Part shown: piece by piece, positions 28,341-36,970 of the stretch
How the letters are laid out: every line of letters starts with the position of its first letter
Position numbering within the stretch: the stretch's first letter is position 1
Source of the DNA: Microbacterium oleivorans
Lineage (GTDB): Bacteria > Actinomycetota > Actinomycetes > Actinomycetales > Microbacteriaceae
Direction: 5' to 3'
Assembly (NCBI RefSeq): GCF_001644225.1
Contig: NZ_LSTV01000001.1
Coordinates: 1-64,000, forward strand
Length of the DNA stretch: 64,000 bases
Notes under the pieces: generated by a model
What the model saw: the letters and a program-made list of their open reading frames with translations, nothing else
Told to the model about the DNA's origin: nothing
The model's database searches: none
Made by a program: the position numbers and the translations under genes

Positions 28341-30331
28341 GCGGGCGTTTCCTCGCCATCCGCGTGCTGGCGCTGCTGTCGGTGCTCCTGGGGCTCAACT
28401 ACGTGCTCTGGCGATGGCTCGCGTCGGTCAATTGGGACGCCTGGTGGATCGCCGTGCCGCTGGTGGTAGCGGAAACGTACAGCCTCGTCGACACGATCCT
28501 GTTCGCGGCGACGATGTGGCGGGCGAAGGAGCGTCCGCGTCCCACGTCGCCCCCGCAGGGGACGGTCGACGTCTTCATCACGACCTATAACGAGCCGATC
28601 GAGATGGTGATGGCGACGGCCCTCGCAGCGAAGCGCATCACCTACCCGCACCACACCTGGATCCTCGACGACGGCGCACGAGACGATCTGGCGCAGGCAG
28701 CCCGCGAGGCCGGCATCGGCTATCTCACCCGGTCGGCCGACTGGGCGGACAAACCGCGCCACGCCAAAGCCGGCAATCTGAACAACGCCCTCCTGCAGAC
28801 CGACGGCGAGTTCCTGTTGATCCTGGATGCCGACCAGGTGCCCGACCCACTCATCCTCGAGAACACCCTCGGCTACTTCGCCGACGACCCGCAGGTCGCG
28901 CTCGTGCAGACGCCGCAGTGGTTCGTCAACGTCGCCGAGGCGGACCCCCTCGGGAGTCAGGCGCCGCTGTTCTACGGTCCGATCCAGCAGGGCAAGGACG
29001 GCTGGAACGCAGCCTTCTTCTGCGGGTCCAACGCGATCCTCCGTCGCGACGCGCTCATGCAGCTCGGCATCGTCGGGTACGTGCGCGACCTCGAGGACTC
29101 GGTCGTCACTGCGCTGAAGGCGTCCCAGCGGATGCTGCGACGCACGGCATCCGATCGCTCCCTGACGCCGGAGATCACCGCTGAGGTCCGGCGACTCGGC
29201 GAGGCGGTGCAGCGGGCCCGGGCGGAGCTGGCCCTCGGCGGTCCGATCGCGGAGGTGACCGCAGCCGTCCACGCGGAGGTGCAGGCAGCGTCGCGGCGCC
29301 TCGTCGACGCCGACATGGCGGCCATCCGCGCGGACGTCGCCGAACTCGCGGCGCTCGCGGTGCAGCGCGATGCCGAGCTCGACGCGTTCGTCGTGGACGA
29401 GAGCGCCCTCGAGTCGCTGTCGGTGCGGGAGATGTCGCCCCTTGCCACGATCGCGGCCGTCGACGCCCTCGTCGAAGCCGTGCGCGTCGACCGCCCCGGC
29501 GAGGCGCAGCCCATCCAACCCCTCGCGACCATCTCGGTGACCGAGGACATGGCCACGGCGATGCAGCTGCACGCGCTCGGCTGGAAGAGCGTCTACCACC
29601 ACGAGATCCTCGCCCACGGTCTCGCCCCTGAAGACCTGCGCACGATGCTGAAGCAGCGGCTGCGGTGGGCGCAGGGCACCATGCAGGTCTTGCTGCGCGA
29701 CAACCCGCTGCGCAAGAAGGGTCTCTCGGTCGGGCAGCGGCTCATGTACTTCGGCACGATGTGGAGCTACCTCAGCGGGTTCGCCGCGGTCATCTACCTC
29801 GCCGCCCCGATCATCTACCTGCTCCTCGGCGTCCTGCCGGTGACCGCGTGGTCCGTCGACTTCTTCGCCCGGTTCCTGCCGTACTTCATCGTCAACCAGA
29901 TCCTCTTCGTGGTCGTCGCCAAGGGGATCAAGACGTGGCGCGGTCAGCAGTACTCGCTCGCGTTGTTCCCGGTGTGGATCGCCGCGTGCGTCACGGCGTT
30001 CGCGAATGTGGTGCTCGGAAAGTCCCTCGACTTCGTCGTGACGCGCAAGGACGGTCGCGCGGCCGGCGGACCGCCCTGGCGCGAGATCTGGCCGCAGCTG
30101 ACGGCGATGGTCCTGCTCGCCATCGCGACCATCGTGGGGATCGGCCGCGTCCTCGCGGGCACCGCCGACGGTACCGGCACCCTCGTCAACACCGTCTGGG
30201 TCGGGTACGACCTCGTCGTCCTCAGCGTGCTCATCCAAGCCGCTCGGTATCAGGGGTTCCAGCCGCCCGTCGCCGCGGCGGAACCCACCGCATCCATCGA
30301 ACAGAAGGAGCCTCCGTGGACATCACCGTGA
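28337..30331 (+). CDS. Cellulose-synthase-like GT2 with large internal insertion
   Basis: 664 residues: two N-terminal membrane helices (about 5-60), a GT2 domain and four to five C-terminal helices (about 465-645). The processive-synthase motifs are all present: DDG (111-113), DAD (164-166), TED (402-404) and QRLRW (440-444). Between FFCGSNAILRR and TED, where about 30 residues are normal, there are about 170, mostly an Ala/Arg/Glu-rich helical segment (about 250-395). ATGA overlap with the phosphatase gene; 16-base overlap with the STAS gene. Predicted to make a surface polysaccharide, with the insertion as a candidate regulatory site. Confidence 0.88.
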   Translation: MSGRFLAIRVLALLSVLLGLNYVLWRWLASVNWDAWWIAVPLVVAETYSLVDTILFAATMWRAKERPRPTSPPQGTVDVFITTYNEPIEMVMATALAAKRITYPHHTWILDDGARDDLAQAAREAGIGYLTRSADWADKPRHAKAGNLNNALLQTDGEFLLILDADQVPDPLILENTLGYFADDPQVALVQTPQWFVNVAEADPLGSQAPLFYGPIQQGKDGWNAAFFCGSNAILRRDALMQLGIVGYVRDLEDSVVTALKASQRMLRRTASDRSLTPEITAEVRRLGEAVQRARAELALGGPIAEVTAAVHAEVQAASRRLVDADMAAIRADVAELAALAVQRDAELDAFVVDESALESLSVREMSPLATIAAVDALVEAVRVDRPGEAQPIQPLATISVTEDMATAMQLHALGWKSVYHHEILAHGLAPEDLRTMLKQRLRWAQGTMQVLLRDNPLRKKGLSVGQRLMYFGTMWSYLSGFAAVIYLAAPIIYLLLGVLPVTAWSVDFFARFLPYFIVNQILFVVVAKGIKTWRGQQYSLALFPVWIAACVTAFANVVLGKSLDFVVTRKDGRAAGGPPWREIWPQLTAMVLLAIATIVGIGRVLAGTADGTGTLVNTVWVGYDLVVLSVLIQAARYQGFQPPVAAAEPTASIEQKEPPWTSP

Positions 30332-30648
30332 CACCCGCCGACGGGTACGCCGTCGTCGCGGTCGAGGGACGACTCACCGCGCCCGGTGTGGCCCGCTTCC
30401 GAGCCGCCGTCGACGACGCGATCGCGGCACGCTCGGCGCGGGTCGTCGTCGACCTCTCCCGCACGGAGTTCATCGACTCCTCCGGCATCGGGGCCCTGAT
30501 CGGTGGCCTGAAGGCGGCTCGGCTCGCCGACGGCGACCTCCGGATCGCGGACGTCCCCGAGGCCGTGGCCCGCGTCCTGACGCTGACGAACCTCGACCGG
30601 GTCCTCCGGGCGTACCCGAACGCGGAAGCCGCGTTCGATGGGCAGTGA
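30316..30648 (+). CDS. STAS domain anti-sigma factor antagonist-like protein
   Basis: 110 residues, a single STAS domain of the RsbV/SpoIIAA type. The phosphorylatable site is present in TEFIDSSGIG (Ser55 or Ser56 after Asp54). The GTG start is inside the end of the GT2 gene, with AAGGAG 6 bases upstream. It should be phosphorylated by the RsbW-like kinase encoded next and dephosphorylated by the GAF-PP2C protein encoded two genes upstream. Confidence 0.9.
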   Translation: MDITVTPADGYAVVAVEGRLTAPGVARFRAAVDDAIAARSARVVVDLSRTEFIDSSGIGALIGGLKAARLADGDLRIADVPEAVARVLTLTNLDRVLRAYPNAEAAFDGQ

Positions 30649-31057
30649 TCCGGTCGTCCGAGAGGTCACCGGCCCGGCCGAGCTGGCGCTGGTCGATGCG
30701 GTCCACGACGCCCTGGACCAGATCTGGCGGGACGTCCCCGGTGTCACGGACGAGGATCGGATGCTGTTCGCCCTCGCCGTGAGCGAGGTCGCGACGAACG
30801 TCGTCGAACATGCCGCGGGTGACGGACGTCCGACCGTGTCGATCCGGCTGTCGGCCGACGACACCGAGCTGGTCGCCGTCATGTCCGACGACGCCGATCC
30901 CGCCCTGATCCGGCTCGACGAGGTGACCATGCCCGGCGCGGACGCCGAATCGGGACGGGGCCTGGCGCTCGCGCTCGCCGCCCTCGACGAACTGCGTCAC
31001 GAGACCGACGACGGCAACGTCTGGATCCTGCGCAGGAAGCGACGCCCGTCGGCGTGA
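30638..31057 (+). CDS. RsbW-like serine kinase (HATPase_c_2)
   Basis: 139 residues with the GHKL fold of anti-sigma factor kinases: N box SEVATNVVEHA (about 49-59) and G box SGRGLALALAAL (about 107-118). It overlaps the STAS gene by 11 bases. In known systems such a kinase phosphorylates its STAS partner and holds a sigma factor. No sigma factor gene is nearby, so the target may be elsewhere or may be the glycosyltransferase itself. Confidence 0.88.
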   Translation: MGSDPVVREVTGPAELALVDAVHDALDQIWRDVPGVTDEDRMLFALAVSEVATNVVEHAAGDGRPTVSIRLSADDTELVAVMSDDADPALIRLDEVTMPGADAESGRGLALALAALDELRHETDDGNVWILRRKRRPSA

Positions 31058-31085
31058 GCCGCGGATCGATGTCGGTGGGCGAACG

Positions 31086-31091
31086 TAGACT
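31086..31091 (+). promoter_or_regulatory. -10 element for pcrA
   Basis: TAGACT ends 9 bases before the ATG at 31101, so the leader is at most a few bases long. Confidence 0.5.
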
Positions 31092-31100
31092 CGTGGGGAC

Positions 31101-33545
31101 ATGAGCGACTCCATCAAGCCCGTGATCGTCGGCGCCGGAGCGTCCCGCCCCGCCGGCGATTCCCGCCCCGACGAGGACCTGCTGGCAGGGCTCAACCCGC
31201 CGCAGCGCGAGGCCGTCATCCACCGCGGTCCGGCGCTGCTGATCATCGCCGGCGCCGGCTCGGGCAAGACGAGCGTTTTGACTCGGCGCATCGCGTCGCT
31301 GCTGCGCACGCGCGAGGCGTACCCCAGCCAGATCCTCGCCATCACCTTCACGAACAAGGCTGCGGGCGAGATGCGCGAGCGCGTGCGGCAGCTCGTCGGC
31401 GAGAGCGCCCAGGGCATGTGGATCTCGACGTTCCACTCCGCCTGCGTGCGCATCCTGCGCCGCGAGGCCGACCAGTTCGGCTTCACGAAGAGCTTCACGA
31501 TCTACGACTCGGGCGACTCCCGCGCCCTCATCAAGCGCCTCGTGAAAGAGCACGAGGGTGACTCGTTCGGCTTCACCCCCGCGGCCGTCCAGGGGCGCAT
31601 CTCCAAGCTCAAGAACGAGTTGGCGGATGCCGAGTCCTACGCGCGTCAGGCGAACATGAGCGACCCCGCCGAGCGCGTCTTCGTCGACATCTTCGCCGAC
31701 TACCAGCGGTCGCTGCAGAAGGCGAACGCGTTCGACTTCGACGACCTGATCGCGCAGACCGTCTACCTGTTCCGCGCGTTCCCGCACGTCGCCGACGTCT
31801 ACCGCAAGAGGTTCCGGCACATCCTCGTCGACGAGTACCAGGACACCAACCACGCCCAGTACGCGCTCATCCACGAGCTGACCCGGCCCGTCGTCGGCAA
31901 GGCCGGTGACGCCTTCTCCAGCGGCGGCATGATGATCTTCGAGCCCGATGAGGCGCCTGAGGTCGAGGGAGCGTCGCTCACCGTCGTCGGCGACTCCGAC
32001 CAGTCGATCTACGCCTTCCGTGGGGCGGACATCCGCAACATCAGCGAGTTCGAGCGCGACTTCCCGGGCGCGAAGGTCGTGCTCCTCGAGCAGAACTATC
32101 GCTCGACGCAGAACATCCTGTCGGCCGCCAACGCCGTCATCGGCCACAACTTCGACCGCAAGGACAAGAAGCTGTGGACCGACGTCGGCGACGGCGACCC
32201 GATCATCGGCTTCACCGGCTACTCGCAGCACGACGAGGCGCAGTTCGTGGCCGACGAGATCGAAGCGCTGCACCGCAAGGGCGTCGATTACGCGCAGATG
32301 GCGGTGTTTTACCGCACCAACTCGCAGTCCCGTGCGCTCGAGGAGATCTTCATCCGCTCGGCCGTCCCGTACAAGATCATGGGCGGCACGAAGTTCTACG
32401 AGCGCGCCGAGATCAAGGACGCGCTGGCCTACCTCGTCTCGGTCGCGAACCCCGCCGACGAGATGGCGGTGCGCCGCATCCTCAACAAACCCCGCCGCGG
32501 CATCGGCGACGTCACCGAGACCGCGATCGCCCGCTATGCGGCATCCGAGGGGATCACGTTCCGCGACGCGCTCGCGAACTCCTCCGCACTCGGCGTCGGC
32601 GCGAAGGTGCAGAAGGCGATCGCCGACCTCGACGCGGTCCTCGCCGAGGCATCCGAGATCATGCTGCCGAGCTCGGGCGAGATCGCGCCGTCGACGTCGG
32701 TGACCGAGGGGCTCCACGTCCTGCTGAACAAGTCCGGCTACTACGACGCCCTGCGCATGTCGAAGGACCCGCAGGACGAGGCCCGCGTCGAGAACCTCGA
32801 CGAGCTCGTCGCGGTCACGCGCGAGTTCGCCCGCAACAACCCCGACGGCACGCTGCTCGACTTCCTCACCGAGGTGACGCTGGTGTCGGATGCCGATGAC
32901 CTCGACGACGCCAGTGGTTCGGTCTCGCTCATGACGATGCACACCGCGAAGGGCCTCGAGTTCGACGCCGTGTTCGTCACCGGTGTCGAGGAGGACCTCA
33001 TCCCGCACCGCATCTCGGCGGGGGAGCCCGGCGGACCGCAGGAGGAGCGGCGTTTGTTCTACGTCGCCCTCACCCGCGCCCGCAAGCGTCTCCACCTGTC
33101 GCTGGCGATGACCCGCGCGCAGTTCGGCGAGGTGTCGGCCGCGATGCCGAGCCGCTTCCTGCAGGAGATCCCGCACGAGCTCATCGACTGGCGGCAGTCG
33201 CCGGGTGACGTGAACTCGCGCGGCGGGACGCAGTCACGGGCGCTCAACGGTCGGTCCGGCTCGCGATTCGGCGGCTCGAACCGCTACGGGGACGACCTCG
33301 TGCCGCTGCCGCCCCGTGAGAAGTCCGACGCGCTCGCGAAGTTCGCCAATCGCATCCCGGCGAAGATTCGCGACAACGGCGACATGGAGCTGGCGGCGGG
33401 CGACCGCATCCGTCACGACGATTTCGGCGAGGGCAAGGTTGACATGGTCACCGGCGAAGGCGCGAAGCGCGTCGCGCACGTGCGCTTCGACACCGCGGGT
33501 CCGAAGAAGCTGCTGATCAAGGTCGCGCCCATCACCAAGCTGTGA
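31101..33545 (+). CDS. pcrA: ATP-dependent DNA helicase PcrA/UvrD
   Basis: 814-residue superfamily 1A helicase with all motifs: Walker A AGAGSGKTSV (about 50-59), DEYQDTN, GDSDQSIYAFRGAD, LEQNYRST, MTMHTAKGLEFD and EERRLFYVALTRA. It unwinds DNA 3' to 5' in repair and replication restart. The C-terminus ends in a Tudor-like fold (RHDDFGEGKV...), typical of PcrA, which binds RNA polymerase. Between motifs II and III it carries about 25 extra residues, partly acidic. The later sucC, sucD, PerM-like, purN, purH order mirrors the mycobacterial uvrD1 neighbourhood. Confidence 0.96.
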   Translation: MSDSIKPVIVGAGASRPAGDSRPDEDLLAGLNPPQREAVIHRGPALLIIAGAGSGKTSVLTRRIASLLRTREAYPSQILAITFTNKAAGEMRERVRQLVGESAQGMWISTFHSACVRILRREADQFGFTKSFTIYDSGDSRALIKRLVKEHEGDSFGFTPAAVQGRISKLKNELADAESYARQANMSDPAERVFVDIFADYQRSLQKANAFDFDDLIAQTVYLFRAFPHVADVYRKRFRHILVDEYQDTNHAQYALIHELTRPVVGKAGDAFSSGGMMIFEPDEAPEVEGASLTVVGDSDQSIYAFRGADIRNISEFERDFPGAKVVLLEQNYRSTQNILSAANAVIGHNFDRKDKKLWTDVGDGDPIIGFTGYSQHDEAQFVADEIEALHRKGVDYAQMAVFYRTNSQSRALEEIFIRSAVPYKIMGGTKFYERAEIKDALAYLVSVANPADEMAVRRILNKPRRGIGDVTETAIARYAASEGITFRDALANSSALGVGAKVQKAIADLDAVLAEASEIMLPSSGEIAPSTSVTEGLHVLLNKSGYYDALRMSKDPQDEARVENLDELVAVTREFARNNPDGTLLDFLTEVTLVSDADDLDDASGSVSLMTMHTAKGLEFDAVFVTGVEEDLIPHRISAGEPGGPQEERRLFYVALTRARKRLHLSLAMTRAQFGEVSAAMPSRFLQEIPHELIDWRQSPGDVNSRGGTQSRALNGRSGSRFGGSNRYGDDLVPLPPREKSDALAKFANRIPAKIRDNGDMELAAGDRIRHDDFGEGKVDMVTGEGAKRVAHVRFDTAGPKKLLIKVAPITKL

Positions 33546-33572
33546 GGAACGTCCGGCCACCCGCATCCCGCG

Positions 33573-33578
33573 TACCCT
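33573..33578 (+). promoter_or_regulatory. -10 element, leaderless type (SseB gene)
   Basis: TACCCT ends 6 bases before the ATG at 33585. Confidence 0.6.
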
Positions 33579-33584
33579 GAAGCA

Positions 33585-34667
33585 ATGGCACTGTTCTCCC
33601 GCCGCCCGAAGAAGGACTCCGACCCGAAGGGCGAGGTCCCCGTCGACGCGCAGGCCGACGTCGACGAGGTGCAGCAGGACGTCAACGCCGCCGTCGCCGC
33701 CGAACAGGCCGATGTCACGGATGCCGAGCCGGTGCCCCACGTGCCGATCTCGGTCTCGACCTACGGCAAGCCCGTCCCGCGCCCGGCCCCCCAGCCGGAG
33801 CGTCTGCCGAAGACCCCCGAGACCGCGCCCGCCCCGAGCGAGAGCCGTCCCGGGATGCCCGACAACACCCTGCTCAGCACGGTGCTGCAGGAAGTCCCCG
33901 AAGAGGTCGACAACGCCGCGATCCTCGCCGTCATGCGCCAGGCGCTGCAGGGCACCCTGTACCTGCGCATCCTCGGCGACGCTCGCGCCCAGGCCGCTGC
34001 CGGTGAGCCGCTGCGCCTCGCGATCTCGATCGTGAACGACAAGAAGTTCCTGCTCGCCTACACGGGGGCGGCCGCACTGCAGGCGGGGCTCGGCGACCAG
34101 GCCCAGAGCACGTCGATCCTGGCTCAGCCTTCTCAGCGTGTGCTCCGCAACGTCATCGACGCCGGTTACGACGGCATCGTCTTCGACCACGCCGGCCCCG
34201 GCCGCCGCATCGTCCTGCCGACGGGCCTCATCCAGCGCAGCCTCGACCAGGCCGACCCCGAGTTCACGATCAAGAATCTCCTCGCCGGCCCGCGTACCGA
34301 CGAGACCGCCCGCGCCGTCGTCGACGCGCTCGTCGCGCGCGGCGCCTGGATCGCGGCAGGCCCGCGAGCCGACGGTCAGGGGATGGGCGTCGCCGAGGCT
34401 CGCTCGGCCGAGGGCGGCCGCTACCTGCAGGTCTTCTCGCACCCGCTCGAGGTGCTGACCCTGCGTCGCGAGGACCAGCCCATGCCGCTCACGGCCGCCC
34501 AGTTGGGCGCCGCGCTCAAGAGCGAATCGGGGCTCGACGGATTCCTCATCGATCCCGCCGGCCCGTGGATCCGGATCGAGCGCGCCGAGCTGGATGCGCT
34601 CATCACGATCGCCGACGCGGCGGAAGCCGTCGACGCCGCTGCCGACACCGACGACGACAAGGCCTGA
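33585..34667 (+). CDS. SseB family protein
   Basis: 360 residues: a disordered, Pro/Glu-rich N-terminal 90 residues, then an SseB-type alpha/beta domain (about 105-215) and a second, more divergent copy (about 225-345). The family is common in actinobacteria and has no agreed function outside Salmonella secretion. No signal peptide or membrane segment. It has its own leaderless promoter. Confidence 0.75.
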   Translation: MALFSRRPKKDSDPKGEVPVDAQADVDEVQQDVNAAVAAEQADVTDAEPVPHVPISVSTYGKPVPRPAPQPERLPKTPETAPAPSESRPGMPDNTLLSTVLQEVPEEVDNAAILAVMRQALQGTLYLRILGDARAQAAAGEPLRLAISIVNDKKFLLAYTGAAALQAGLGDQAQSTSILAQPSQRVLRNVIDAGYDGIVFDHAGPGRRIVLPTGLIQRSLDQADPEFTIKNLLAGPRTDETARAVVDALVARGAWIAAGPRADGQGMGVAEARSAEGGRYLQVFSHPLEVLTLRREDQPMPLTAAQLGAALKSESGLDGFLIDPAGPWIRIERAELDALITIADAAEAVDAAADTDDDKA

Positions 34668-34699
34668 GCAAGCCCCTGTCCCGACCCGGAGTCGGCCCC

Positions 34700-34705
34700 T
34701 AGGGT
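34700..34705 (+). promoter_or_regulatory. -10 element, leaderless type (LigD-type polymerase)
   Basis: TAGGGT ends 7 bases before the ATG at 34713. Confidence 0.6.
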
Positions 34706-34712
34706 GGGGCGC

Positions 34713-35726
34713 ATGGCGTCGGAGCGGATCACCCTGCAGTTGCCCGGAGGCAGGGAGCTCTCGCTCTCGAGCCCCAACCGGGTCGTCTTCCCCGAGGCGG
34801 GGATCACGAAGCACGAACTCGCTGAGTACCTCCTCGCCGTCGAGGTCCCGTTCCTGCGCGCGAACGGGCATCGCCCGGTGTCGCTCGAACGGTTCCCCGA
34901 CACGGTCGACGGCGACAGCTTCTTCTCGAAGAACCCGCCGAAGGGGACCCCGGACTACGTCGACCAGGTGATGTGCACCTACAACAGCGGACGCCGGCAC
35001 CCGCAGGTGGTGCTCGGCGAAATCGCCGCGGCGGTCTGGGCCGTGCAGATGAACACCGTCGTCTTCCACCCGTGGGCCTCCCTCGCGTCCGACACCGACA
35101 ACCCGGTCGAACTGCGCATCGACCTCGACCCGCAACCCGGGACGGACTTCGCGGATGCCGCCGCCGTCGCACCCGTGCTGCGCGAGGTGCTGCGCGAGGC
35201 CGGGCTCGAGCCCTGGCTGAAGACGAGCGGCAATCGCGGCATCCACGTCTTCTGTCCCATCGAGCCGACGCACGAGTTCCTCGACGTCCGCCACGCCGTG
35301 ATCGCCGCGGGTCGCGAGCTGGAACGGCGGATGCCGGACCGGGTCACGACGAACTGGTGGAAGGAGGAGCGCGGTGAGCGCATCTTCGTCGACTTCAACC
35401 AGGCGAACCGCGACCGCACGATGGCCGGCGCCTACAGTCCGCGCGCGCTGCCGGGCGCGACGGTCGCGACCCCGATCACGTGGGACGAGCTCGCCGACGG
35501 TGTCGACCCGGCCGCGTTCACCGTGCGGACCGTGCCCGAGAGACTGGCGGACAGCGGGGACCCCTGGGAGGGGTTGCAGGACTCGCCCGGACGCATCGAC
35601 ACGCTGCTCGAGTGGTGGCAACGCGATCTCGAGGCGGGCCTGGGCGAGCTGCCGTTCCCGCCGGAGTTCCCCAAGATGCCGGGCGAGCCGCCGCGGGTGC
35701 AGCCGTCGCGCGCGAAGAAGGACTGA
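34713..35726 (+). CDS. Stand-alone LigD-type polymerase/primase
   Basis: 337 residues of the archaeo-eukaryotic primase fold found as the polymerase domain of LigD. The metal-binding LRIDLDPQPG, the SGNRGIHVFCP histidine motif and the third acidic site IFVDFNQANRD are intact, so nucleotidyl transfer in non-homologous end joining is likely. There is no ligase or nuclease domain in this protein; a separate ATP-dependent ligase is encoded at 36971-38020. ATG at 34713 is supported by the -10 hexamer 7 bases before it. No ku gene is in the window. Confidence 0.88.
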   Translation: MASERITLQLPGGRELSLSSPNRVVFPEAGITKHELAEYLLAVEVPFLRANGHRPVSLERFPDTVDGDSFFSKNPPKGTPDYVDQVMCTYNSGRRHPQVVLGEIAAAVWAVQMNTVVFHPWASLASDTDNPVELRIDLDPQPGTDFADAAAVAPVLREVLREAGLEPWLKTSGNRGIHVFCPIEPTHEFLDVRHAVIAAGRELERRMPDRVTTNWWKEERGERIFVDFNQANRDRTMAGAYSPRALPGATVATPITWDELADGVDPAAFTVRTVPERLADSGDPWEGLQDSPGRIDTLLEWWQRDLEAGLGELPFPPEFPKMPGEPPRVQPSRAKKD

Positions 35727-35729
35727 CGC

Positions 35730-36926
35730 TCAGTCGGCGGTGCGCGGCGTGCCCGCCGTGACCGTGTCGGCCTTCTCCTCGAGGGGTTGTTTGCGTCGTG
35801 CCCACCGGGCGGGCGTGTTCGGCCCGTCCCACACCTGGATGATGCCCCACACCGCCGCCGTGAGCGGCACGGCGAGGATCGCGCCGACGATACCGCCGAG
35901 CACGGTGCCGATCGTCAGGGCGATGAGCACCGCGAAGGCGTGCAGCTTCATCGAGCGTCCCATGAGGAAGGGCTGCAGGAAGTTGCCCTCCAGCTGGTTC
36001 ACCGCCACGACGATCACGACCACCCAGATCGCGGCGGGGAGGCCGTTCGTGACGAGGGCGACGAGGGCGGCGAGGATGCCGGCGACCGTCGCTCCCACGA
36101 TGGGGATGAACGCCAGCACGAACACGAGCGCGCCGAGCGGGAGGGCGAGCGGGATCTGCAGGAAGAGCAGACCGATCGTGATGCCGATCGCGTCGACGGC
36201 GGCGACGGCTGCGGTGCCGCGCAGGTAGGCGCCGAACGTCTGCACCGCCTTGTGCCCCACACGGACCGCGCGCTCGTAGTCGCTGCCGCGGAAGGGGCGG
36301 ATGAGGAACTCCCAGAGCTTCGGCCCGTCCTTCAAGAAGAAGAACAGTGTCACGATCATGAGGACGAGCCCGGTGAGGAAGTTGGCGACCGCGCTCACGC
36401 CGGCGAGCGCGCCCGATCCGAACTGGGCGCTCGTCAGGAAGTCGGTGGCGTTGCCGACCCACTCGTCGATCTGTTTCTGGTCGATGTCGAACGGCAGCGA
36501 CTCGGCCCAGGCGAGCACGCTCTGGAATCCGTCCTGGGCCTTCTTCGACAGGTCGTCGAACTGATCGCGGACGGCATTGACGACGAGCCAGCCGATCCCA
36601 CCGAGCACGACGACGAACGCGAGCAGCGTGAGGATCGTCGCGAAGACCGACGGGATGCCGCGGCGACGCAGCCAGGCCATGAGAGGCGCCGCCGCCGAGG
36701 CGACGATGAGGGCGAGGAGCACCGGGATGACGACGACGGTGAGCTGCAGCATCCCCAGGATGAGCGCGGTCGCGATCACGCCGACGATGATCACCTGCAG
36801 CGAGCGGGTCGCGAGCGTGCCGAAACCGTCGGACCACATGCTGCCCGGCTTGCCGGCGGACGTCACCAGCAGCGGCCTGTTCTCGTCGGGTCGCACCGTG
36901 CGGGAGGAGGAGAAGAACAGGCCCAT
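35730..36926 (-). CDS. AI-2E family transporter
   Basis: 398-residue membrane protein with about eight hydrophobic segments and the family core (ALPLGALVFVLAFIPIVGA, then NQLEGNFLQPFLMGR). Members move autoinducer-2, ions or other solutes; the cargo cannot be told here. The gene is convergent with the LigD-type polymerase, the stops only 3 bases apart, with no terminator between. A minus-strand TAGGGT lies 6 bases before the ATG, so its message should be leaderless. Confidence 0.88.
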   Translation of the reverse strand: MGLFFSSSRTVRPDENRPLLVTSAGKPGSMWSDGFGTLATRSLQVIIVGVIATALILGMLQLTVVVIPVLLALIVASAAAPLMAWLRRRGIPSVFATILTLLAFVVVLGGIGWLVVNAVRDQFDDLSKKAQDGFQSVLAWAESLPFDIDQKQIDEWVGNATDFLTSAQFGSGALAGVSAVANFLTGLVLMIVTLFFFLKDGPKLWEFLIRPFRGSDYERAVRVGHKAVQTFGAYLRGTAAVAAVDAIGITIGLLFLQIPLALPLGALVFVLAFIPIVGATVAGILAALVALVTNGLPAAIWVVVIVVAVNQLEGNFLQPFLMGRSMKLHAFAVLIALTIGTVLGGIVGAILAVPLTAAVWGIIQVWDGPNTPARWARRKQPLEEKADTVTAGTPRTAD

Positions 36927-36932
36927 GCAGCG

Positions 36933-36938
36933 ACCCTA
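36933..36938 (-). promoter_or_regulatory. -10 element, leaderless type (AI-2E gene)
   Basis: Minus-strand TAGGGT ends 6 bases before the ATG at 36926. Confidence 0.6.
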
Positions 36939-36970
36939 TCGACCCGCTGTCTCCGGTGAGGGCCCTTGAC

